Source: Halorubellus sp. JP-L1
Lineage (GTDB): Archaea > Halobacteriota > Halobacteria > Halobacteriales > Natrialbaceae
Reading direction: 5' to 3'
NCBI RefSeq assembly: GCF_011440375.1
Contig: NZ_JAAOIR010000001.1
Location: forward strand, 992,001-1,056,000
DNA: 64,000 nucleotides
Shown here: positions 35,616-47,308 of the stretch, piece by piece
How the letters are laid out: each line of letters starts with the position of its first letter
Numbering within the stretch: the stretch's first letter is position 1
Notes under the pieces: model-generated
What the model saw: the letters and a program-made list of their open reading frames with translations, nothing else
Databases searched by the model: none
Told to the model about the DNA's origin: nothing
Program-made: the position numbers and the translations under genes

Positions 35616-36263
35616 TCAGGGCGCGTCGAGCGCGTTCGCGACGAGCGTCGACTCCGCCCTGCGCAGGAGGTCCGACGCCGTCGATACCGCGCAGTCCATC
35701 TCCGCGGCCACCGCCTCGACGCCGTCGTCCCGCGGCACCTCGTAGTAGCCGACGCGCCACGCCGCCTGCAACGCCTCGCGCTGGCGGTCCGTCAACCCGC
35801 GCTCGTCCCAGCCGGCGTACTCGCCGACGCGCGTCACGTCCACGTCCATCGCCGCGGGGAGGGACTCGACGACCGCCTGGAGGTCCGCGGCGCGCCCGAC
35901 GACCGTGAGCTCCATCGTCATGTCCGGGTGGAAGACGACGGGGCCGGCGACGACGACGGTGTCCTGCTCGAACGCCCCGAGCAGGTCGCGCTCGGCGTCG
36001 TCGTTCCGCGCTCGAACGTAGAGGAAGAACGCGTCCGGGCCGTCCGGCGTCACGTCGTACTCGAGGACGTCACCGCGCTCCGCGAGCGTCCCCTCGTACG
36101 CCTCGCGGTCGCCATCGACGTAGAACAGGAGCGTGCGGACGTCGCCGTCGGTCTTCCCCTCCACGAGCACCTCGCGGTCCACCGCGGGCGACTCGCAGAC
36201 GAACCGATGCATCGGATTGATCGTGTCCGCGGTGTGCCGGATGCGCACGTGCAGGGACTTCAC
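35616..36263 (-). CDS. Bacterio-opsin-activator-type HTH regulator (third of three)
   Basis: The 215-residue protein matches the two others: N-terminal VKSLHVRIRHTADTINPM and C-terminal HTH (LTDRQREALQAAWRVGYYE, then VEAVAAEMDCAVSTASDLL). The GTG at 36261-36263 is chosen because it aligns with the paralogues' start and lies about 29 bases after a TTTAAGTA box. It is divergent from a methyltransferase gene, 86 bases away, which is the probable target. Signal unknown. Confidence 0.88.
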   Translation of the reverse strand: MKSLHVRIRHTADTINPMHRFVCESPAVDREVLVEGKTDGDVRTLLFYVDGDREAYEGTLAERGDVLEYDVTPDGPDAFFLYVRARNDDAERDLLGAFEQDTVVVAGPVVFHPDMTMELTVVGRAADLQAVVESLPAAMDVDVTRVGEYAGWDERGLTDRQREALQAAWRVGYYEVPRDDGVEAVAAEMDCAVSTASDLLRRAESTLVANALDAP

Positions 36264-36349
36264 GAACCGACGACACGCCACCGAACGTACTTAAACTGAC
36301 GATAGGGTTCGCGGCAACGAACACCCGCGTCGGTACCGACCACTCGAAC

Positions 36350-37183
36350 ATGGAGTGCACCGACGAGTCGCCGACCGTCGACGCACGCGACGACCCGACG
36401 CTCGCGAACCAGGACGACCTCCGGGCCGCGCTCGCGGCCGCCGGACTCGACCTCGGCGATGGCGCCGCCGCCGCGGACGGCCCAGATACCGCCGCAGACG
36501 GTCCAGATACCGCCGCGGACGACCGCCACCGCGGCCAGGAGCTGTACGACTGGTGGAGTCGACACCCGCGCGTCTACGCGGCCCTGATCGACCTCGCCGA
36601 ACCGCTGTTCGACGTCGCCTTCGACGCGCTCGACGCGAGCCCCGGCGAGGTCGTCTGCGACCTCGGCTGCGGGCACGGCCGGAACTTCCAGCGGCTCGCG
36701 ACCGCCGTCGCGTGCGAACGCCCCGACGCGGATACATCGAGTGGCGCCGTCGTCGGCGTGGACTACAGCGAGGGCATGGTCGCTCGCGCCCGCGACCGCG
36801 TACGCGACCACGGCTGGGAGCACGTCCACGTCGCCCGCGCCGACGCCACCGAGACCGTCGGCCCCGACGACGCGTACGACGCCGTCTTCACGACGTTCGC
36901 GCTCCACACGATGCACGACCCCGAGGCCGTCCTGGAGAACGTCCACGACGCGCTCGCCCCCGGCGGCCGCTTCGTCGCGCTCGACGGCGGCGGCCTCCGC
37001 GCTCCCGGCACCCGCTGGCTCAACCCCCTCTTCGAGCGCGTCCTCGCACTGACCGTCAGCCACCACGTCGGCGCCGACACGCTCGCCGCCACCCGCAGCG
37101 TCTTCGACGACGTCACCGTCGTCGACACGTTCGACGCCGGCAGCGGCTACGTCCTCCACGCGAGAAAAGAATCCGACGCCTGA
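36350..37183 (+). CDS. Class I SAM-dependent methyltransferase (UbiE-like)
   Basis: The 277-residue protein has an extended acidic N-terminus containing the direct peptide repeat DGPDTAA-DGPDTAA (about residues 43-57). The methyltransferase domain follows: VVCDLGCGHGRNF (motif I), GVDYSEGMV, and FTTFALHTMHDPEAVLENVHDALAPGGRF (split motif II-III region). Substrate unknown. It is divergent from a Bat-type regulator and convergent with the large surface-protein gene. Confidence 0.85.
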   Translation: MECTDESPTVDARDDPTLANQDDLRAALAAAGLDLGDGAAAADGPDTAADGPDTAADDRHRGQELYDWWSRHPRVYAALIDLAEPLFDVAFDALDASPGEVVCDLGCGHGRNFQRLATAVACERPDADTSSGAVVGVDYSEGMVARARDRVRDHGWEHVHVARADATETVGPDDAYDAVFTTFALHTMHDPEAVLENVHDALAPGGRFVALDGGGLRAPGTRWLNPLFERVLALTVSHHVGADTLAATRSVFDDVTVVDTFDAGSGYVLHARKESDA

Positions 37184-37209
37184 GCGAACGCCCCGCGAGT
37201 CCGACCGAC

Positions 37210-41148
<3,939 letters not shown>

Positions 41149-41530
41149 CTCGTCTCTATCCTCCGACGGAAAGTCCCTTTGTTATGAGAGGTCAATCCCG
41201 AAGTAACGCCGCCGGTTCCGAATCAATGAATACCGTTACTACCGCCTGAAAGGCCTCGAAACGGCAATTCTGCGCCGAGCGTAGACGCCGTCACGCACCG
41301 GAGAAACGGCGTGTTACTCCCCCACACGATCGGGGCTTGCAGCGACGACGCGTTCGCGCCAGTCGAGATCGCCCGCGACCACGAACACCGCGCTCGAGGC
41401 CGCGTCGACTCCGCCCGCATGCACCGACGCGACGCTCGAGGCCGTATCGTTTCCGATCGCGTTCACGGACCAAAGCTCGAGGCCGCGTCGAATCCGGTCG
41501 CAACGGGTGCGCTCGGGTCCGGTCGTCGCT
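41149..41530. other. 382-base gap with spaced short repeats
   Basis: No gene recognised. GCTCGAGGCCG occurs at 41392, 41433 and 41475, about 41 bases apart, each followed by partly similar sequence. The left end is the promoter side of the giant secreted-protein gene. The right end is the 3' end of a broken dehydrogenase gene. Confidence 0.6.
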
Positions 41531-41767
41531 TCAAAAGGTCGTGCAGACGGGGATGCCGACGGTGTCGTACTCGCCGAGGTTCTCGACGACGCCGGGGACG
41601 TCCTCCAGGGCGACGGTGTCGCCGACGATGCGGCCCGGTTCGAGCTTGCCGGTGTCCATCATGCGGAAGATCTCCTCGTACTCGACCTGCGGGCAGCCGT
41701 AGGACCCGTAGAACTCGCGTTCGCCCGTCACCATCGCGTCCACGGGCAGGCTCACTTTCGACGAGTC
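41531..41767 (-). pseudogene. C-terminal fragment of a zinc-type alcohol dehydrogenase
   Basis: The last 78 residues (SSKVSLPVDAMVTGEREFYG, then EIFRMMDTGKLEP and VGIPVCTTF) look like the C-terminus of a medium-chain zinc-binding dehydrogenase, in which the large N-terminal catalytic and cofactor parts are absent. Upstream, the frame changes to unrelated sequence and another small gene begins. It cannot be a working enzyme. The break falls near 41767. Confidence 0.7.
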
Positions 41768-41795
41768 CGCGGCCCGCTCGCCGAGAGGGTCGACG

Positions 41796-41990
41796 CTACG
41801 GATCGACGCCGGGCAGCCACTCGGGGTGGAAGACGAGCGCGTAGAGGACGAGCACGTCCAGCAGGACGAACGCGATCGTGGGCGACTGACCGTCCGGGGA
41901 GAACGCGACCAGCGACGCACCGAACGCGGTCAGGAAGGCGAACACCGCGACGAGGACGCGACGCGTTCGAGACCACTCGCTGGGATGCAT
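41796..41990 (-). CDS. Small membrane protein
   Basis: The ATG at 41988-41990 gives 64 residues with two hydrophobic segments (about 11-28 and 35-50), ending FHPEWLPGVDP. No family recognised. It lies between the truncated dehydrogenase and the divergent priS gene; with only 97 bases between the two starts they share a promoter region. Length and composition suit a real small protein, but conservation is not shown. Confidence 0.5.
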   Translation of the reverse strand: MHPSEWSRTRRVLVAVFAFLTAFGASLVAFSPDGQSPTIAFVLLDVLVLYALVFHPEWLPGVDP

Positions 41991-42087
41991 GGTGGGCGCG
42001 ACGACCGTGTCGGTCAAGAGCGCTTCGAAGTCCGCACCCGTCGGCGAACGGTGGGTTCTTGTCGGTACCACCTGTACGGTCTCTGAG

Positions 42088-43263
42088 ATGGAAGAGCGCA
42101 CGCGAGCGTACCTCCGGGGTCGCTTCGGCGACCACTACGGCCGCGCGTCGGTGTCGCCGCCGCCGGCCCCGAACGAGCGCGAGTGGGGGCACATCCCGTG
42201 GACGTCGGGGTCGGGGACGACGATGGTCCGCCATCGGTCGTGGCTCGACGTCGGCGACCTCGAGGGGTTCCTCGAACGCGAGCGCCCCCGGCACGTCTAC
42301 TTCTCCGCCGGGACGTACGACGACCCCGGCGCGAGCTCGATGAGCCGGAAGGGCTGGCGGGGAGCGGACCTCGTGTTCGACCTCGACGCCGACCACCTCC
42401 CCGGCGTCGACCCCGACGAGACCACGTACGGCGAGATGCTCGCCGCGTGCAAGGGCGAACTGCTCGATCTCCTCTCGATACTGGAGACCGACTTCGGGTT
42501 CGAGGACCTCACCGTCGTGTTCTCGGGCGGCCGCGGCTACCACGTGCACGTCCGCGACGACGGCCTGCGCACGCTCGACCGCGGCGACCGTCGCGAGATC
42601 GTCGAGTACGTCCTCGCCGAAGACCTCGACCTGGACGCGCTCCTGGAGCGCGAACTCGTTGCGGGCATGGGCCTGGAGAACCCGACGGAGAAGCGCACGC
42701 TGTCGACGACCGGCGGGTGGGGGAAGCGCGTGCACGACAACCTCCTCGCGCTCGTCGACGACGTCCGCGCGCTCGACGAAGACGACGCGATGGAGCGACT
42801 CCAGTCCTACGACGGCATCGGCGAGGGCTCGGCGTCGAAGCTCGTGGACGTCTTCGAGCGGAACGACGACCAGATCCGTCACGGGAACGTCGAGGTCCAC
42901 GGGCGATTCCTCACGCTCGCCCGCCAGGTCGCCGCGGAGACGTTCCGCGAGGAGTCCGCGCCGATCGACGAACCAGTGACGACGGACATCAATCGCTTGA
43001 TCCGGCTCCCCGGGAGCCTCCACGGCGGCACCGGCCTGTCGGTCGAGCGCATCGAGCGCGACGAGGTCGCGGACTTCGACCCGCTCGTCGACGCCGTCCC
43101 GGAGACGTTCACGGGCGAGACGATCAACGTCGACGTGCACGACCCAGGTACCGTCGAGTTACTCGGCGATACATTTAGGTTGGAGGCGGGCGCACAGTCC
43201 GTACCGGAATACGTGGGCATCTTCGCGATGGCTCGCGGACGCGCCGAGAAAGCTCGAGAATGA
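42088..43263 (+). CDS. priS: DNA primase small (catalytic) subunit
   Basis: The 391-residue protein is an archaeal-eukaryotic primase catalytic subunit. Evidence is DLVFDLDADHLPG with the catalytic DxD, the SGGRGYHVHV motif, and the PVTTDINRLIRLPGSLHGGTG block (split) that binds nucleotide. It makes RNA/DNA primers together with the large subunit PriL, which is not in the window. The ATG at 42088 begins MEERTRAYLRGRF, the usual N-terminus. Its last four bases overlap the start of the GINS gene (ATGA at 43260-43263), so the two are translationally coupled. Confidence 0.96.
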   Translation: MEERTRAYLRGRFGDHYGRASVSPPPAPNEREWGHIPWTSGSGTTMVRHRSWLDVGDLEGFLERERPRHVYFSAGTYDDPGASSMSRKGWRGADLVFDLDADHLPGVDPDETTYGEMLAACKGELLDLLSILETDFGFEDLTVVFSGGRGYHVHVRDDGLRTLDRGDRREIVEYVLAEDLDLDALLERELVAGMGLENPTEKRTLSTTGGWGKRVHDNLLALVDDVRALDEDDAMERLQSYDGIGEGSASKLVDVFERNDDQIRHGNVEVHGRFLTLARQVAAETFREESAPIDEPVTTDINRLIRLPGSLHGGTGLSVERIERDEVADFDPLVDAVPETFTGETINVDVHDPGTVELLGDTFRLEAGAQSVPEYVGIFAMARGRAEKARE

Positions 43264-44297
43264 ACATCGACGAACTCCGCTCCGCGCAGAGCAAGGAACG
43301 ACAGAAGTCCGACCTCCAGCAGCTGCGGGAGTCGTTCTACGGCGACGTCGCAGAGTACGTCGAGGAGCTGGAGGCCGAACGCGAGCGTGCCGCGGACGCG
43401 GCCGAGGACCCGTTCGGGTCGCCGGAGGTCCAGCAACTCACGAACGACATCGAGACGGCGAAGGACACGGCAGAGGCGATCTACGAGCGCCGGCTCGGGA
43501 AGATCGTCAAGAAGGCGAGTCTCGTGTCCGCGGAGATGGCGAACCCGAACGACGTGAACGGATTGACCGCCGAAGAGCAAGCGCTGTTCTCGGACCTCGT
43601 GGCGCGCATCGAGGAGAACAAGGCGCACATGCTTGACGTCATCGCGGGCGACGCGACGCCGGGCGCGCCGGCTGACGCGGGCGACGTTGGCGCGCCGGAC
43701 GCGACGTCGGCGGCCGCGTCCGCGGACGCGGACCTGCACCCGGAAGCGGGCCTGGACGCGGATCCGGCCGCGGACGCGAGTTCGGATGCGGGCGCCGACG
43801 AGGATCCGAACGCGGGCGAGTCGGCGACCGACGACGACCTGCGGCGGTCGGAGGCGGCGGCGGTCGCGGGCGTGGACGACCCCGACGAGGACACGACCGA
43901 GGACACGACCGAGGGCGCGGACGAGTCGGCGACCGACGGCGTGTCGGCGGCCGACCTCATGGGCGGCGATACCGACGCGGACGCGGCCGACACAGCCACC
44001 GGCCGCGAGGGCGACGACGCGGCGACGGACGCGACCAGCGAGGGCGCGGTCGACGACGACGCCGGGGACGCGGCGGCCGATGCCGCAGGCGAAGCCGGGG
44101 CGTCGACGAGCGCGGGCGATGCGGCCGATGCGAGCGATGCGGGCGAGCGGGCGACGCTCCGGGTCACGGAGGACGTCGGCGAGATCTTCGGCGTCGACGA
44201 ACGCGAGTACCGACTGAGCGCCGAGGACGTCGTCACGCTCCCCGAGGAGAATGCGGACGTCCTCGTCGCGCAGGACGCGGCCGAACGGCTCGACTGA
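43260..44297 (+). CDS. gins: GINS complex subunit (archaeal Gins51 type)
   Basis: The 345-residue protein has an N-terminal helical A-domain (about residues 1-130: MNIDELRSAQSKERQ, YERRLGKIVKKASL). A roughly 160-residue Asp/Ala/Glu-rich low-complexity linker follows (about 130-290), then a short B-domain (about 290-345: TEDVGEIFGVDEREYRL ... LPEENADVLV). GINS links the MCM helicase with primase and polymerase at the fork; coupling with priS fits. The linker is far longer than in most archaeal Gins51 proteins I know of and is probably flexible. Confidence 0.9.
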   Translation: MNIDELRSAQSKERQKSDLQQLRESFYGDVAEYVEELEAERERAADAAEDPFGSPEVQQLTNDIETAKDTAEAIYERRLGKIVKKASLVSAEMANPNDVNGLTAEEQALFSDLVARIEENKAHMLDVIAGDATPGAPADAGDVGAPDATSAAASADADLHPEAGLDADPAADASSDAGADEDPNAGESATDDDLRRSEAAAVAGVDDPDEDTTEDTTEGADESATDGVSAADLMGGDTDADAADTATGREGDDAATDATSEGAVDDDAGDAAADAAGEAGASTSAGDAADASDAGERATLRVTEDVGEIFGVDEREYRLSAEDVVTLPEENADVLVAQDAAERLD

Positions 44298-44447
44298 CGC
44301 GAGACGGACGAGCGGGACGAGCCGACCCGATTCCGCGGACGCTCGCGATCGGTTCCTGCCGTTTCGACGCCAGTTCTCGGCAGTTTCTGCTGGTTTCGAC
44401 GGGTCGAGAGCGAAATCCACTTTTGCGCGCGCCGCTCGGGGACGGGT

Positions 44448-44912
44448 ATGCTCGAACCAGGCGTGGACGCACCAGACTTCGAACTCCAGAACCAGGACGG
44501 CGACCCCATCGCGCTCTCTTCCTACGAGGGCCAGCGCGTCGTCGTGTACTTCTACCCACGCGCGAACACCGAAGGCTGCACGACTGAGGCCTGTAGCTTC
44601 CGGGATCGGTGGGACGAGTACGGCGAGCGCGACGTCGCCGTCCTCGGGATCAGCGACGACCCCGTCGACGACCTCGCGGACTTCGCCGGCGAGTACGACC
44701 TCCCGTTCGAACTCCTCTCGGACCCCGAGGGCGAAGTGAGCGTGCTCTACGACTCCTACGGCGAGAAGGAGATGTTCGGGAAGACGTTCGACGGCGTCTT
44801 CCGGAACACGTACGTCGTCGGCCCGGACGGCCGCGTCGAACTCGCGTACGAGGGCGTCGACCCCGAGGCGCACGCGGACGAGATCCTCGCTGACCTCGAC
44901 GAGCTCGAATAG
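44448..44912 (+). CDS. bcp: Thioredoxin-dependent peroxiredoxin (Bcp type)
   Basis: The 154-residue protein has FYPRANTEGCTTEACSFRD, with the peroxidatic Cys in the first Cys position and a possible resolving Cys five residues later, as in Bcp/PrxQ enzymes. VVYFYPRA and TFDGVFRNTYVVGPDG complete the fold. It reduces hydrogen peroxide and organic peroxides. In-frame, the C-terminus ends LDELE. A 17-bp block including the stop codon is repeated once immediately downstream. Confidence 0.93.
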   Translation: MLEPGVDAPDFELQNQDGDPIALSSYEGQRVVVYFYPRANTEGCTTEACSFRDRWDEYGERDVAVLGISDDPVDDLADFAGEYDLPFELLSDPEGEVSVLYDSYGEKEMFGKTFDGVFRNTYVVGPDGRVELAYEGVDPEAHADEILADLDELE

Positions 44913-44938
44913 CGGAACCGTCTCGAATAGCGGAACCG
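44904..44938. repeat. 17-bp tandem duplication containing the bcp stop codon
   Basis: CTCGAATAGCGGAACCG occurs at 44904-44920 and again at 44922-44938, a period of 18 bases. The TAG in the first copy is the bcp stop. The second copy preserves the same codons and a second TAG in frame. Confidence 0.92.
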
Positions 44939-44966
44939 ATAGGAGGCGGGCGCACGTCGTCCCACT

Positions 44967-45572
44967 ATGAACGCCGCCATCCTGCTGTTCGACGGGTTCG
45001 ACGAACTGGACGCGGTCGGGCCGTTCGAGGTGTTCCAGAACGCCGCGAACGCGGGCGCGAGCCTCTCGACGACGCTCTGCACGCTCGAACCCGCCGAGCG
45101 CGTGACCGCGAGCCACGGCCTCCGCGTCGAGGTGGACGCGACGCTCGACGACGTCGACCCCGACCTACTCCTCGTGCCGGGTGGCGGCTGGACCGACCCG
45201 GACAGTCCGGGGGTGCGTCGCGAGCACGAGCGCGGCGCGATCCCCGACGCCATCGCCGCCGCTCACGAGCGTGGCGCGAGCGTCGCGAGCGTCTGTACCG
45301 GTGCGATGCTCCTCGCGGCCGCGGGCGTCCTCGACGGCCGACCGGCGGCCACGCACCACGACGCCGAGCGCGACCTCCGCGAGACGCGCGCGCTCGTCCA
45401 GCACGCGCGCGTCGTCGACGACGGCGACGTCCTCACGTGCGGCGGCGTCACCGCCGGCCTCGACCTCGCCGTCCACCTCGTCGACCGCGAGTTCGATAGC
45501 GACGTCGCCGACAAGGTGACGCGAGAGATGGAGTACGAACCGAGCAGCGACGTCCACTTCGGGCACGATTGA
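44967..45572 (+). CDS. DJ-1/PfpI family protein
   Basis: The 201-residue protein has the DJ-1/PfpI fold: ILLFDGFDELDAVGPFEVF at the start, LLVPGGGWTD, and the nucleophile elbow VASVCTGAMLLAAAG with the conserved Cys. The later HDAERD and GGVTAGLDLAVHLV are typical of the amidotransferase-like AraC-N-terminal-type branch. Roles include protein or small-molecule deglycation, chaperone or hydratase activity; none can be chosen. The ATG at 44967 begins the fold directly. Confidence 0.88.
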   Translation: MNAAILLFDGFDELDAVGPFEVFQNAANAGASLSTTLCTLEPAERVTASHGLRVEVDATLDDVDPDLLLVPGGGWTDPDSPGVRREHERGAIPDAIAAAHERGASVASVCTGAMLLAAAGVLDGRPAATHHDAERDLRETRALVQHARVVDDGDVLTCGGVTAGLDLAVHLVDREFDSDVADKVTREMEYEPSSDVHFGHD

Positions 45573-45684
45573 AATCGCACTGGCAGGCACGATGTCGGGA
45601 CGGGAGAATCCGCGAGCGCCGGCACGGTCCAGTTGCGGGAGTTCGAGAAGCGAGCAGGCCGCAGAGAGTGCTGTCCACGACGCT

Positions 45685-45831
45685 CGGCTCGGAGAACGCG
45701 TAGACATCGAGAATCAAGGCGTTTGGGAGGACGAGCGCACGCCGACACCCGTACGCTGCTTCGCGGTTCGGCGTCACTCGATGGGACTGACGGTCCGTGA
45801 AGTCGCGGCCGTCCTGGACTGGTTTGGTGTC
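45685..45831 (+). pseudogene. N-terminal remnant of an insertion-sequence transposase
   Basis: The in-frame stretch RVDIENQGVWEDERTP, then FAVRRHSMGLTVREVAAVLDWFGV resembles the start of haloarchaeal transposases in which a helix-turn-helix (xGLSLRxTxxxLxxFGV) precedes the DDE domain. No DDE domain follows; the frame degenerates into basic junk after 45831. The rest of the 484-base gap (45573-46056) holds no gene. Likely an old insertion sequence reduced by deletion. Confidence 0.5.
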
Positions 45832-46056
45832 GCCGCCGTCATCGGGCGGTCTGGAACTGGAAAGAGACATCGGCCGACACATAGAGCGACCCGACGACGT
45901 TCACGAGAACGGAGTTCTTGTGCAGGCAACTAGAAGTCACCAACGTCTGGTGACGGCGGCGCCGTCGCGGGTCACGGTCGACGAGAAACGTATCGAGGCG
46001 ACTCGGAAACGGGACGTACGACGCCCTTCGACGCGCAGAATCGGTACTTATAGTAG

Positions 46057-46710
46057 ATGGCCGACAGAATCCGCGAGATGATGGGCGTCCTCGAAGACAA
46101 ACGTAATGCTCGGTTCTTCTACAAGTACCTCTCGAACGTCTACGACCAGATCAACCGGATCAACTGGACCGAAGACATGCGGTCGGAAGCGCTGGGATGG
46201 CTGGAGTTCGGCGACGACGACGCGGTCCTCGACGTCGGCTGTGGGACCGGCTTCGGCACTGCTGGACTGGTAGAACACGCCGAGACCGTTCACGCGCTCG
46301 ATCAGAGCGTTCACCAGATGGAGAAGGCCTTCGAGAAGTTCGGCAAGCAGGGGGAGGTCACGTTCCACGTGGGCGACGCCGAACGCCTCCCCTTCGCGAA
46401 CGACACCTTCGATATCGTCTGGTCGTCCGGATCGATCGAGTACTGGCCGAACCCGGTTCAGGGGCTCGAAGAGATGCGCCGTGTCGCCAAACCGGGCGGC
46501 CAGGTACTCGTCGTCGGTCCCGACCGCCCGTCCAATCCGCTCCTCCGACGCGCCGCCGACGCGATCATGCTGTTCTACGACGAGGACGAGGCCGACCGCA
46601 TGTTCAGGGAGGCTGGATTCGAGGAGTTCCACCACTCCATCCAGCGAGCGACGCCGCTGAGCCCGAGAGCGATCACGACCGTCGCACGCGTGCCCGACGA
46701 AGAGCACTGA
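46057..46710 (+). CDS. VTE3-like quinone methyltransferase
   Basis: The 217-residue protein shares with plant VTE3 (MPBQ/MSBQ methyltransferase) the sequence blocks FFYKYLSNVYDQ, NWTEDMRSEAL, DVGCGTGFG, LDQSVHQMEKA, GDAERLPF and SGSIEYWPNP. It is a SAM-dependent class I enzyme likely to methylate a quinone ring, perhaps in methylmenaquinone synthesis known in some haloarchaea. The plant family has been suggested to have archaeal roots. Substrate here is inference. Both flanks are transposase remnants. Confidence 0.8.
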   Translation: MADRIREMMGVLEDKRNARFFYKYLSNVYDQINRINWTEDMRSEALGWLEFGDDDAVLDVGCGTGFGTAGLVEHAETVHALDQSVHQMEKAFEKFGKQGEVTFHVGDAERLPFANDTFDIVWSSGSIEYWPNPVQGLEEMRRVAKPGGQVLVVGPDRPSNPLLRRAADAIMLFYDEDEADRMFREAGFEEFHHSIQRATPLSPRAITTVARVPDEEH

Positions 46711-46879
46711 ACCGCCCGCTTGCGCCGGTACATCGAACCCGGGACGAAGCACGGTCGACGAGAACGCGCCTCGGCGTTCCCGCCATGCGTGTCGACGTTC
46801 CTCGACAGAACGAACCGTCGATCGATCACGCCCCGAGTTCTGACGTCCAGGCCCACGTTCGAACGGCTGGAGTTGTGGG

Positions 46880-47203
46880 TTAGAGACTCTGTTCGGCGTT
46901 TCTAACTGCAGCTCTGTGGGCGAGTTTTTGGAACAGTCCGTCCCAGATTTGTGCTCGACAGATCCTACCCAAACGACGGTGGAGCCCGAAAGACGCCACT
47001 TCGGAATTCGACCGGACGTGGTACGTCGTGTCGTAACTCCGATCGTCGTGTCCTGCGTCGAGCGGGTTGAACTCGCGGTACTCGATCACCGGCCTCCCGT
47101 CGATTTCTCGAAGTTCTCGCCGGAGATCGTCCCAGGCGTCTCCGTTGTCAGCGACGACTGTACTCGGACTCTCCCTATTTCTCGTGAGTACTTGCCAGCC
47201 GAT
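46880..47203 (-). pseudogene. C-terminal remnant of an IS5-type transposase
   Basis: The open frame of 107 residues contains TVVADNGDAWDDLRREL, EYREFNPLDAGHDDRSYD, TTYHVRSNSEVASFGLHRRL and the ending ICRAQIWDGLFQKLAHRAAVRNAEQSL (split). These are the DDE-domain C-terminus of IS5/IS4-like transposases (catalytic Asp in ADxGxDW replaced by ADNGDAW; the Glu in RSNSE). The N-terminal part is gone. The adjacent 46711-46879 and 47204-47308 hold no gene. Confidence 0.7.
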
Positions 47204-47308
47204 CTACGTGTCGTTCGGTTGTTTCGTCAAACAAAGGTGATCGAGAATGAACGGCCGACGTGGCGGATCGTTGTGGGAGGAGTCGGCACGCGGCGACTCG
47301 ACCCGGTC

